A stretch of 64,000 nucleotides of DNA, taken from positions 46,036,440-46,100,439 of the forward strand of contig OX485807.1 of NCBI GenBank assembly GCA_950295325.1, given 5' to 3'. Origin of the DNA: Polytrichum commune (lineage: Eukaryota; Streptophyta; Polytrichopsida; Polytrichales; Polytrichaceae). Shown in pieces: positions 24,966-35,900 of this stretch. Made by a program: the position numbers and the translations under genes. Below the pieces are notes generated by a model. The model was not told the DNA's origin, ran no database searches, and saw only the letters and a list, made by a program, of their open reading frames with translations. Position 1 is the first letter of the stretch. Each line of letters opens with the position of its first letter.

Positions 24966-25298
24966 AATTATGGTGTTGCTTCATCTTCAAGTTGATCTAA
25001 GTCTATATGTAATCCTGAAACGGGCATCACGAGAATTAGAGGGCCCCAAAGACTTCTGCCTCCTTCGAATTGTGAACGCCTTGAACAGGTGAGGATTAGA
25101 CGGCCTGCACCTATCTCCCTCAAGATCAAGCCCCTAAATTTCTACACTCCTACTATGATTGGGTGGACTATAGATGGTAGGGTGCACTGGAAATGAAGTG
25201 CTTGGAAGGTCACCCATCCGAGCACTACTCCCGCCTTAGGCAGCTTCATCTCAGAGTTCCCATGGGATCCAGGTTAAGGCCTTAGGTTTAAGCCACCC
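24966..25298 (-). mobile_element. 5S-rRNA-derived SINE, copy 1
   Basis: Read on the minus strand, the first 120 bases follow plant 5S rRNA. They contain GGATCCCATGGGAACTC, GGCGGGAGTAGTGCTCGGAT and GGGTGACCTTCC, which match the 5S segments GGATCCCATCAGAACTC, GGGCGAGAGTAGTACTAGGAT and GGGTGACCTCC. These cover the internal Pol III promoter region. A non-5S body of about 210 bp follows and ends at AGCAACACCATAATT. The same head-plus-body arrangement is found at 30111-30890, so this is a dispersed retroposon and not a lone 5S pseudogene. No clear target duplication was found. Confidence 0.8.
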
Positions 25299-25929
25299 TT
25301 TGAACTTACAAATTCTGTTACTTGAAGGTGATTTCAGTCCCCATCATCACGTAGTCATTGAGTGAACAAATGATCGTTGATGTTTTGAAATGCTGTCATC
25401 TCTTTGGATTAGATGGAATTGATATCCATCTCGAAAGAAAGGGATTAATAGTTATTGGCAGCTGAAGGTTTTTTCCAGCTGGGAATGGTGCTGCCACTGA
25501 ATCAAAAGCAGTTAGTGTGATCCGGATTCTCCGCATTGATCTCAGGGAGACTCTGGAAGTATGAGGAACATCGTCCACTGGAACTCTGATGCAGAAGTAC
25601 ATGCTACCAAAAGTGAACCTCCAATATAAACAGAAATACTCACATTTATAAACTTTGGTTGATGAGAAGTCACATGTGTTTGTTGCTATTTCTGACAGCC
25701 CTTATGGCATGCTTTGATGCAGAAAGAGCACGAGGAGCTTGCTAATCAAATTATAACAGGACCATATGATCCATCATCTCAGTTATCTACTTATCTTCAT
25801 GCACTTCCCTTAGCATATCATTACATAACTTCACAATCACTGCAGTCGTACTCCGACTGTTGTATATAACGATAAAATATTATCCACCCTCTCACTTATC
25901 CACTTCTTGTCATCCACGCTCGTTAACAC

Positions 25930-25950
25930 ACCTCACACATATATAAATGC
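25930..25950 (+). promoter_or_regulatory. TATA-like element upstream of the GIY-YIG gene
   Basis: CACATATATAAATGC lies about 130 bp upstream of the ATG at 26071. It is a plausible TATA box in an AT-rich context and therefore weak evidence alone. Confidence 0.3.
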
Positions 25951-26070
25951 ATACATCTTTCTATTCTTCATCCCACAACCTTCAATTCCTCACTATTTTC
26001 ATTTCTTTATCTCTCTCCTACATAATTTTCGCTCGTGTTCGTAATAGCTGCGAATTCGGAAAGAAGTGTT

Positions 26071-26602
26071 ATGGATTTATCTAGCCGCCTCACAAATGGC
26101 ACTGTGGACTACACAACTCTACTTGCTAGGCTGAAGAATGAAATGCCACGTACTAAGAAGTTGAAGGTCGAACAACAACCACAGGTAAATCATTCTCTCA
26201 TTGCATATGTTTCCCACATTATATATTCGCAAATTCATGCATCATATGTTTTAACTCCTCTCATTTCGTATTTCACATTTTTCACATTCTTTCTCCATGT
26301 CTTACAGGATCACAGGCAAGGTTTACATTGGACAATCCATTAGGCCTAAGCTTCGATACAAACAATATGCACAATCTTCACCTGTAAGGATGCGTAAAGA
26401 TGTGCTCCAATATGGCCCGTCTGAATCCAACTTCAAACTAGATATAGTTCATACAACCGACCAACAATACCATGCAGATCGTATGGAGAAAACTTTAATA
26501 AAAAAATATCAAAGTCAACCAGGTTTAAGTTATAATATTTTGGCTAGACGTCCTTCCTCAGATCCGTTGTATTGGATCCTTAGAAGAAGCAAACGCCTCT
26601 AG
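26071..26602 (+). CDS. Small GIY-YIG endonuclease-like protein
   Basis: The second part (26309-26602) encodes RITGKVYIGQS, the YIG half of a GIY-YIG nuclease fold. It is followed by conserved-looking R-YKQYAQSS, a YGPSESNFKLDIV strand and an E-x-LIKKYQSQPG helix, about 97 residues in all. An upstream frame from the ATG at 26071 ends at a good donor (CAG|GTAAAT, 26184/26185). A good acceptor is at TCTTACAG|GATC (26307/26308). Joining these keeps the reading frame at DHRQG, not ITGK, so the two parts are out of frame by one base. Either the upstream exon is frameshifted, another exon is used, or translation starts at ATG 26297. AATAAA follows at about 26623. DNA cleavage is a family inference. 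Confidence 0.5.
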
Positions 26603-26623
26603 CATTGCGAATATATGTTCTAT

Positions 26624-26632
26624 GCAATAAAG
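26624..26632 (+). terminator. Polyadenylation signal-like AATAAA
   Basis: GCAATAAAG lies about 20 bp after the stop of the GIY-YIG frame, before a T-rich stretch. It is consistent with a 3' end of that transcript. Confidence 0.4.
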
Positions 26633-26639
26633 TTTTTTT

Positions 26640-27460
26640 CCCCTATTTTCCATTGATGGTCCATTGTGGCAAAGGTTTTATTCAACATATCATTAATTCA
26701 CAATAATCAAACCTTTTTTTTTTTTTTTTGATTTCTTTTTGTTTTTCATTTCGTATGTTCTAGAATGCCTTTTGTCTTCAGTCACAAAAATTCATGGGGT
26801 TGAAATTCTAATAGATTCTAATGTGTAGCACCGCTAGTTCAAACCATGTGATGTAAGACTGCAGGGATTGTTTATGTGTAATGAGATTTTATGCGACCTC
26901 CTTTAAGTATGAGAAAGATTGATTTTATTATTATGTCAATGTAGTTAAACTTGTCATATGCATTTTTAATATGATTATAAGAATTATATTTATATCTCAA
27001 GTGGTAACACCTGAGCTTAAAGAAGAAAGACCCAAGAACATGCATTTTCTACATTAATAATCACTACTAAGTTCGTAAATGGTGTAGTTAACTTGTTTTC
27101 ATGATCAATTTTGAATGTGACTACTCTCTTCTAGCACATATTCCTTCAGTTGGTTGCTTCCATTTAGCCGTCTTGAAATTCTATTTGCTTCTTATGTGAA
27201 GCAACAACAATTCAATCCACTTGATGGAAGAATGTAGGGGTCGTTTCTTCGTTATGAGATTTTATGCCACCCCCTCATTTGTTTGTAAATGGTGCAGTAA
27301 ACCTATTTTCATGAATTAATCATGAATGTATCTTTTGTCTTACATCATTTGGGTTGTGTGTATGACTATAGTCGTTCCACCATTCTCTTGTTTTTTTGTG
27401 AAGCGACTCCACTTCCATTCACAAGCCTTTCAATAACTCACCATCATGAGGAGTTGGTGT
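26640..27460. other. AT-rich intergenic sequence with a poly-T run
   Basis: A run of about 18 T at 26710-26730 is the only marked feature. No gene is recognised. Confidence 0.4.
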
Positions 27461-27464
27461 TTTA

Positions 27465-27837
27465 GGGTTGGTTCACTCGGGGTCTCAAGTCCTAAGTCCC
27501 AACTCACTAGAGGTCAATCCCTGCAATCTAGTTGTTGAGAGCATGGGACTTGGGACTTACCACTTCACACGGGGTTCCAAGTCCTAACTCCCAAGTATGA
27601 CATGGATGCCTACATGGCAACACTTTTTGGAGGTGAGACTTGGGACTTCTATTGAGAGTTGGGTCGAGCAAAAAGTTGGACCCAACCCTCAACACAAGTC
27701 CCGTCAATATTTTGCATAAAATAACCAAGATCCGCCTTTAATGATAATTAAGCATACTTTAATGGTTTCTTGTCTCCATGTTGGCACTTGCTGACAAGAG
27801 TGTGACTTGGCGCTTGGGACCCCATGTGAACTGGCCC
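27465..27837. mobile_element. PIF/Harbinger-type MITE, family B copy 1
   Basis: The left end is GGGTTGGTTCACTCGGGGTC and the right end, complemented, is GGGCCAGTTCACATGGGGTC. Both sides are flanked by TTA (27462-27464 and 27838-27840). The 373-bp interior has repeated GACTTGGGACTT motifs and no coding potential. The termini resemble the elements at 42609 and 46534. Confidence 0.8.
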
Positions 27838-28898
27838 TTAATGAATAATTTATGATGTGCTTGTTGTCTTCAATCACAAAATCCTTTGGCCATTAGCATC
27901 CTTGTGGCTGCGATTCTTAGATTAGTTTCTTATGGGAAGCAACAACATTTCATACATGAAAGTTGGTTCTTAATCATACCTATATATATACATTGTTCAA
28001 ATTATTCTAAATTTGAAACTAGGTCTATTCACCCTAACATTCATGTTTATCAAAATATTGTACATTCCTATACCAATACCAATCCTCACATACATGCATG
28101 AATAATTTTCGTTCTTTGGTGATTATAGCTATATCAAGTGAATTTAACATGTACTCAATCCCTACATTGTAATTGCTTTCTTTTATTTCATTTACATTCA
28201 TTAAAATTAGGTAGAAAATCGTGAGCCTTCCCCTCCCACCAACGTAGGGCCCCTGGCCCTAGTGGCTCGTTTGTAAGGGAGATGAAACCATGGGTTTGGT
28301 CACAAACCTAGAGTTTATGAGGATTAACACAAAGTCACCCAAGTTTCTTAACACTTACATTACCCTACACAAAGAGTGGTGTCAGGTTTTTAACAACCAA
28401 CTTTTTAGCTTGTCCTACTAGGATGGGTGGGCCAAGCCAGCCTTACATAGGTTGATCTGGGATTTAGGACAACGGGTCCCATTCACACACCCTGTTTTAG
28501 ATCTCAAAATTCTTTCAAAATTCGAGAGATAAAAAAAAAAGGTCTCAAAAGTTTCACCCAACTTTCAAAATAGGCTCTGATGTATGACATGGTAACAAGC
28601 TCTTAATAGATAGTCTTCTCAAAGAAGGATCAATCCCACAGTCCCATCCCTCTTTGAGGAACTTAACGGATAACTCTATTCTTGTTAAAATATTACTAAT
28701 TTACGAATGACATACAATCGTTTGAAATTAGGAGTCCCATTTGGGAATGTTTAGGCCAAAAGGGGAAAGCACTCATGAAAAAAGGAAACTTTTGCACAAC
28801 AAACAACCTTTTGCAAGCCCCCATCACATGGCCGGATCATGACCATACAAAAGAACAAAAGCACTTAAAACAAACAACGGCTACACTTACACCTTCTA

Positions 28899-29347
28899 CA
28901 GTCTACCCTCTATAAATGTTAAGCCTCGGGAGTGGATCAAAGTTAACATTTATAGAGGTGTTAACAATTAACAATTATAAAATTACTTTTTTGAGCAATA
29001 TACAAATCTTAACATTTATAAATATAAGCAATTGTGAAGAGTCCTTGTGAGAGAATACCATTCATAAAATTGCAAACCCAATCAAAACTTTATTCAATAT
29101 CAAGTTTACAAATCACGGGTGAGAGAGAGAGAGGAATGTAACTGGATGTGTAGTTTTTATCATCCATATTATAGTTGTATTTCATTCGTTAACATTTATA
29201 GAGTCAAATTTACAAAGAAGGGAGTACCATTTTGTTAACAGTTAACACGTTTAAAATTTATAGTGTGCAATATGTGGGGAGTAGAAGAAAGTTAACATTT
29301 AGAGAAGGTTAACACTTATAGGTGTAACATTTATAGAGGGTGGACTG
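28899..29347. mobile_element. Pogo-like MITE (Emigrant/Lemi1 type)
   Basis: The left end is CAGTCTACCCTCTATAAATG and the complemented right end is CAGTCCACCCTCTATAAATG. TA flanks both sides (28897-28898 and 29348-29349). The CAGT-x(4)-CCTCTATAAAT terminus closely resembles the Emigrant/Lemi1 pogo-like family described in Arabidopsis. Internal GTTAACATTTATA motifs repeat several times. It has no transposase and is about 449 bp long. Confidence 0.8.
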
Positions 29348-29647
29348 TACTTAGATAACGTCTTTTGACACCTCTAGGTGCTTTTGGACTAAGGCTTAGA
29401 ATGATCATTGCTTTGTGGATGGACACGAGGCTTAGGCCACATGTCCTTAGTTTTTTTTTGTTTCAATTTTAAAACATCATCCATCTTTATTGGTTGTCAG
29501 CAAATTCTCCTTAACACGTATATGTCTAAGACCTTCCAAAAGCACATTGAATGATAAGTCTAGTAAGTGCGGGTTATCATTTGGTGTTACATGTTGCTAT
29601 ATTTTTTTAACCGAGATTGTCATCTTTCATTCATACAGGAAAAACAA

Positions 29648-29875
29648 CTACACTAAAGTTTGTATTTAGTGTCATCACTTCTATTTGTCTTGCTCAATAC
29701 TATTTGTAAATTGCCCGTGTAGTGTCACCAACACTAATTGCAAACCTAAAAGTATTTGTCATCCCTTGCGAAAAAACAAATGGGCATTATAGATTTATTG
29801 TCACTTACTAATTGATTTTTCATCCAAATTTCAATCATCCATGGCAATATATTTTATTACAAGATTGTTAGGATG
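29648..29875 (+). repeat. Short dispersed repeat, copy 3
   Basis: This block is homologous to 10528-10775 over GTCTTGCTCAATACTA, a TCACCAACACTAA-type block, TCACTTAC and TTTTCATCCAA. It lacks the perfect palindromic core seen at 10.53 kb. Confidence 0.6.
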
Positions 29876-30110
29876 CAAAACATATCAAACTTCCGTTTGT
29901 ATAATTGACATTTGGATGAACTTAAGGTAAGTTGGGATGGTAATACTTGTAAATCTATTCATAAGAAGTGTCACTAGGAAAGTTACAATAGTGACATAAA
30001 ATACCATATGACATAAAAAAAAAAAGAATAGTATGTGTAGTTTGTATGTCAAGAGTATGAAATAATTTACTTGGTAAATTTTATTAAAATAATTATTTAA
30101 TTTAGGAATA

Positions 30111-30890
30111 AATTATGGTGTTGCTTTATTTTCAAGTTGGTCTAAGTCTACATTTAATCTCGAAATGGACATTGGGAGATTATGAAGGCCTTCAAGATTA
30201 TTGTCTCCTTTCAAAGGTGAACACCTTGAATGAGCATGGACAAGCTGGTCAACACATGTCTCCCCCAAGGGCAAGTCCCTACGTTTCCACATGGTTGGTT
30301 GAAAATAAATGGTGCACTCGGATACTCCCACTATGACTGGTTGGATCATATGTGGTAGGGTGAACTAGGAATCAACACTACAAGAGGAAAATGGGGGTCA
30401 AATAGGCATCGGAGGGGCCTCAACTAGTGGATGAAAATGAAGCGTTTCTTACTAATTTGATTATCACCCATGGGCCCAGGCAACCAAGAATCTCTCATGA
30501 GTAAATCTCATTAGAGCATGAAATCGAAAGATCGGACCTTAAGATAGGCATTCTAGACTATTAGGAAGAGTAGGTTCTCCCTGTTCATTGGTTTGGCTAG
30601 GCATGCCGTATATTTGGTGTCGATTATCTGAATAATGATGATCTTGTGTCAATTTTATGCGTAACACGTCATGTGCCACAAAAGACAAGAAAGAATTTAT
30701 AGTCATGCAATTTTCTTGGGGGGAGGGGCATTTCATTGAAATTCTCCCAAACTCGAGGCATGCTACTATAACAGTTTCTCCTTTAGTGGTGCTAGAAGAG
30801 GTCACTCATTTGAGTACTGATCTAACCTTAGGCAGCTTAACCTCAAAGTTCTTACGGGATCCAGGTTAAAGCCTTTAGTTTAAGCCACCC
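30111..30890 (-). mobile_element. 5S-rRNA-derived SINE, copy 2, interrupted
   Basis: The body (30111-30375) and the 5S head (about 30789-30890) match copy 1 at 24966-25298. On the plus strand the head shows GGTCACTCATTTGAGTACT and CTTAGGCAGCTTAACCTCA, diverged from 5S but clearly homologous. A 413-bp sequence beginning CACTA and ending TAGTG separates the halves, so the second element is a nested insertion. Confidence 0.7.
30376..30788. mobile_element. Candidate short CACTA-type element inside the SINE
   Basis: The insertion starts CACTACAAGAGGAAAA and ends TTCTCCTTTAGTG, whose complement is CACTAAAGGAGAA. Comparison with the uninterrupted SINE at 25.2 kb fixes both junctions. The expected 3-bp target duplication is not obvious (CAA against GTG), so classification is provisional. 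Confidence 0.5.
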
Positions 30891-30999
30891 ATGGCCTAAT
30901 AAAAAGTTGAGCAACGTGTAACTCCACATGTTAACCCACATTAATAGGACTAATTGGTGTAGTTGCAAGCGTTATTAAAGAGATTCTTTTTAGCTCAAT

Positions 31000-31890
31000 A
31001 GGCATGTATGTATGTATGTATATTTGGAATTAAAAAATATATACACCACCTTAAGCAAGCGGATTGATATCATCTTTCAACAAATAAACAACAAATTAGT
31101 GAACCTTTAAGTGATTGTAACTCTTAATTTTTCTTGGTTACACTACGTGGTTTATGCTCGGAAAGTAGCAAGCTTGATTTACCATTATTTATATCTTCTT
31201 TATATTTTCCAGCAAGTTAAGTAACTTGGAATTCTAGCCAATTAAAGCAAATGTCAAGTTACATTATTTTATCTTGAAGTTCTAATAATTTTCTAAAAGA
31301 GGACGATTCTAAATGGACTTGGTTGGAGAACATTGATAAGGGTGAGTTTCCATGTAGGTTGTTCATTCACCATATTCTAGTGGGAATAAGGACAATTTTG
31401 TTCAAATATAGATGGAATATGATGGGGTAGGGTTTGTGTGTGCCAACTAGCTACTCTCATCTTCTCAAATTTGGCACCTCTTTCATGTTACCAAGGATGG
31501 ACTTCTAGACCATTGGTTTTCAAATCTTCAATGATCAGCACTTGTAAGTTAAAAGAGTTCAGACCTTGGACAAATGATAACTATAGTTAACTAGAAAATT
31601 TTCAAACAACTATAACTATGTAACTTACTATAATTAACTATAATTAATTAATTTTCAATAAAAACTATAGTCAATTGTAGTTATTAAATATGAACGTTAA
31701 GCCTCGTATTCATCATCTACCTCGATGTCGTTGTTGTCTTCATCGTTGGTGTTGTATTCCAGCATAGTTTGTCGCTTGGGAATAAAAGACTTCCATTGCG
31801 AGTTAAGCTTGACTACCTCAAATACGTCAGAATTGAGTAAATGCTTCTTCATCTTCAGGAACATGTTGACCTCAATAACACACTAGTGGC
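31000..31890. other. AT-rich intergenic sequence with ACTATAGTTA motifs
   Basis: A (TATG)n tract lies at about 31003-31022. At 31570-31690, AACTATAGTTAACTAG-type motifs recur in both orientations and resemble those inside 31891-32120. No gene is seen. Confidence 0.4.
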
Positions 31891-32120
31891 ACTACAACAC
31901 TATAAGAAAATTCCGTGAACATGTTGCACTCAACTTTAGTTACCTAGATATAACTAAAGTTAACTAGAATTTTTGGTAGACCGAATTCAAAACAACTATA
32001 ATTAACCACATTTTTTTTGGCAGGTTAAATTGCGAACAACTATAGTTATGAAAGGCAACTAGTTAACTAAAAGTTGAATTAGTTGGTTAGTTGTATGAAG
32101 TTTGAAAGTGTTGTAGTGGG
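31891..32120. mobile_element. Small CACTA-like MITE
   Basis: The left end is CACTACAACACTATAAG and the right end is GAAAGTGTTGTAGTG, an inverted repeat of about 14 bp. Subterminal TAACTATAGTT motifs occur in both orientations. The flanks do not show an exact 3-bp duplication. Confidence 0.45.
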
Positions 32121-32982
32121 CACATGGAAGTCTAGTGGTCCATGTCCAAGGCCCTCCACATTCTAGTAGGCCAACATAATGTGGTTATTGGTGGCTTGTG
32201 CTTATCTACATGAGAACACCTCCAACCCATTATTATCTAGAATCTAGTGGACGAGCAACCTTCATGGAAACTACCCCTAATTATCCTTTCTCAAATTGCC
32301 ATATGTAGTCTAGAATACTCACTTTACTATTTTTGTTGTATGTCAACTTTAAACAAATCTCCAATTCATATTAGAGTTAATGGAAAATGGCGGGGATGTA
32401 TTGGGCTCGAATTGCTTTAATAGTCCCCTGTTTGACTCTAACTAGAAAAACTTGGAGGACATCATTGAGTTTTAGATGCCAACATGTTTTATCTTAATAA
32501 AACTAAGAATCTTCTCATTTTCTTTGCCATCTACGGTGCACATGCACTTCTTTGCTCCTCTCACCAGCGAATTTTTTTTCACTTTTTACTAGGGGGTGAA
32601 ATGGCTATTATAATGGTTGTTTACATTGCAGTTTCGGCTATGTGAACATGTAAGGAAATTGTAAACATTGCGATGAAATGTGTGGTAGAATGAAATTGCC
32701 GCTATCTAAAATGGACAGTAGAGAAATGCAAATGCGATACTTGTTGTGATGCCTTTTGGAAGTTTAGCTAAGTGAAAAATAAAAAATACTGCAAGGCCAC
32801 TATTGGAACAAGGAAATGCAGCAGTAAATATGCGAAATTACATCCCACAAATTACGTCACAAAAAATTTAGGAGGAAACCACCTCTTTAATTACAATGGC
32901 ATGCATCGCCAATAAGCCGTATTCTAAATAGTTATGAAGAAGTGGGAAAAACCCCCTAAATGTCTCATTCATTCTATGCAAA

Positions 32983-35900
32983 TCAAACACCAAGTGCATA
33001 TCGGCCGCGCTTCGGCTTGCAAGCTCTCCAATCTAAAACGACATCCTTGTACGGGAATGATGTCAATGTGTAATGTTTTTGTGCAAACATTGTTGTAGCA
33101 AGAGGTAAATGTTCAGTTAAGCGGTTGCGGAGTTTGTTCTTCAAGAAAGAAACATTGGAAAATGTTCTTTCGTCTTCTACGCTCCCAAGAACCTACAAAA
33201 TGGATGCAAAGAGACAAAGTCAATAAGAAGCCAACTTGCATTCAAGAACATGAATACAAAAAGCATGAGAAAGTTTAATGAAGTAACATATTTTCAAAAT
33301 ATAACCCCGTACCTGGATCATCGCAATTTCTGCGAGCTTAAAGAACTCGGGAAACATACCCTTCAAAGGGACAGATTGTACCAAGGCACGCCATAGTTTG
33401 GTTAAGGGATAAATGTGGGTGTCCATGGCCCTCATTGCATGAGGAGAATTATTTGCCATAGCCACAGCAAACCAATGCAACTGCCGATCAAGTATCATAG
33501 CACTCAACACTGCTGGACATGTATCACAAACATTTGTAGCGCTAGAGAAATCCTTGGTGTGAGCATATGTTTGCTTCAAAGTGTTCATGTACCCTGTGAG
33601 TTTGTCCTCATGCCCTGGCTCAAGCCAAAATTGAGGATATACAATGGACAGTGCATCATTACCTCACTAGGGGGAAACCTACTTCCCAATTCCATCACCA
33701 TCATGGCTGCAGCATCTGCAATAAAAAACCAACACATTAGATCCATGCTTATGGATGCAAAACCTTGATATAATCAAAAGATGCAAAAACATAAACAAAC
33801 AAACAAAACTAAAAACAAACACATACCTGCAACCTCGACCTTCACCTCCGATATCGTTCTATCAAATAATTCTCTTGTCACAAAACTCCTCAAGTGTGTG
33901 AAATGATCACGCAATTTGCATTGAGGTGGGAACCGGCTGAAGTTGACAAATGGGCCTCAAAAACCAAGTGCTCAACACAATCATTCACATCTGGATGCCA
34001 CCTTAGGCGGATGCTCTCATGCGAAAGGTCACATATCTTTTTGAAGCATGAAAATGCATCTGAAATGAATGCATTGTTTGTGCAATACAAGTCATTTACA
34101 TCTGAGATACAAAGGCTCAATGCCCTTGTGAAATCACACACATATACACTGGGGGATTGTGCAAAGACAACCAAGGCTTTCACAGCCTCTAGAAGAGGTA
34201 GCATTGCAGCCAAGGTCAGTAAAGACTTGATATTAGCCATGAGTTCATAATTTACCTTGGCTGTCGGGATTGTTGGTTTTATAAGATGATCAGAGTACAT
34301 CTTCACCAAAAGGGTGCGGTACTCTGACAAAACACGTTTTAATGGATTTAACATTGAAATCCACCTTGTTTTTACATTTTGAAGAATTTTTCTGCCCTTA
34401 GACTCAAGCAATTCAGCAAGTTTTTGGAGCTCCAAATGACGTTTTGGGGACTTACTAAAATACTTGTGCAAAGCAGCTAGTAGGGTTTCAATCCTAGCCA
34501 CCATCTCCAGATCTGATAGACATTGCACTGCAAGGTTGCTTCGATGTGCCACACAATGCATGCCTTGCATATGTGGCGCATGAGAAACCTGCAGCTTGTT
34601 AGTGACACCATTCCTCTTCCCTTGCAAAACCGATGCACCATCTGCCCCAAATGCCATGAATCGGTCTCTAATCTGATGTGGGGTTAACCCACCTTCATTA
34701 GTGAGTGCACCAAGAATCATCTTGGTTATATTATCGGCACCATCACCCTCAGTCACACGCTGCAAGCACAACAACATTGGCACTTTCTCCCAATCTTGAA
34801 TTGTATAAACATGCATGCTAATCCAAGATTGGTTGTCCAACGTTGTGACTTCATCGCAAGTGATAGAGAAGTAAGGGGCTGTACTTACTACTTCTTTTAT
34901 CCTTGTTTGCACAACGTTAAACAAACTCTCAGCCATTTCCCAACCCGACCCCTCGGTCCAATGCTTCAATGGAACGTGCACATACATTCAAGTGCCATTA
35001 CTAACCAACACAATGTTTCAAAACAAAATTAATAACATAAGCAACTGAAACTGAAAAGAAATGAAGGATTCTGACCTTAGGAACGCCCAGGAATTGTAAC
35101 AGCTCCTTCATGGGTGGATATTCTGTCATAGGTCTTCCAAATTGTAACAAGTGGAAGATGACTGCCATTTGTACTTCCTTGCGTTTTGGAGGAGCCCCAG
35201 CTGTAACTAGGGTTCCAATATCATTAACAGATAGTGTTGCAAATGTCCTCTCAGCACGCTTGTAGACGGAATTCTGGTCCCAATACCATTCACCTTTCTT
35301 CACCTTCAAAGAAGGTAAGTCGCTGAGTGCTCTCTTCCATCCTCGGTGTTTTTTAAGGTTGTCATCTTTTGCATCCAGTATTTTGTCTCTGCCATTTACT
35401 TTAGAACAGATGATACATCGAACTTTGTCAAATGTACCATCCCCTTCAGGGTCCTGTTGAGAGCATGGGTATTTTGCTGCCCAATTTTCTTGAAATCTGC
35501 ACCAAAACCACCTTAAACCAGTGAGAAACAAGACATCATCAAAAACATATTCTCAAAATGCCAACAAAAATCCCCATAGGAAGTGGCCCCTAAACCCATA
35601 ATGTTTGGGGAGACACGTGCGTGGCGGGTTTGGGTCGGGTATAAACCCCCCCCGGTGTAGAGGAGGTGGAGCGGGGCCTTCCGGTAGAGCTCACATTTAG
35701 GCCTTCCGGCAGAGGCCACGTTTAGGCCCTTCCGGTATAGGCCAAGAATAAAAAGTTTCACAAGTTTTTCAAAAAAAAAGTGGCCTCAACCAGTATGGCC
35801 TAATCATTTTTTTCTTCTTGTGAAACTTTTTATTCTTGGCCTATACCGGAGGGGCCTAATCGTGGCCCCTGCCGGAAGGCCTAAATGTGAGCTCTACCGG

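Noticed and set aside
25180-25298. A functional 5S rRNA gene
   Set aside because: The 5S-like stretch has too many changes, is joined to a non-5S body, lacks a T-run terminator right after it, and recurs as part of a repeat.
25180-25298. A TFIIIA gene 5S-mimic exon
   Set aside because: No zinc-finger coding exons lie nearby, and the second copy shares a non-TFIIIA body.
28240-28440. A tRNA-like B-box (GGTTTGGTCACAAACC)
   Set aside because: No cloverleaf or A-box could be drawn around it.
33415-34250. Plus-strand frames of 117 and 118 codons
   Set aside because: They are antisense shadows of hAT exons 3 and 4.
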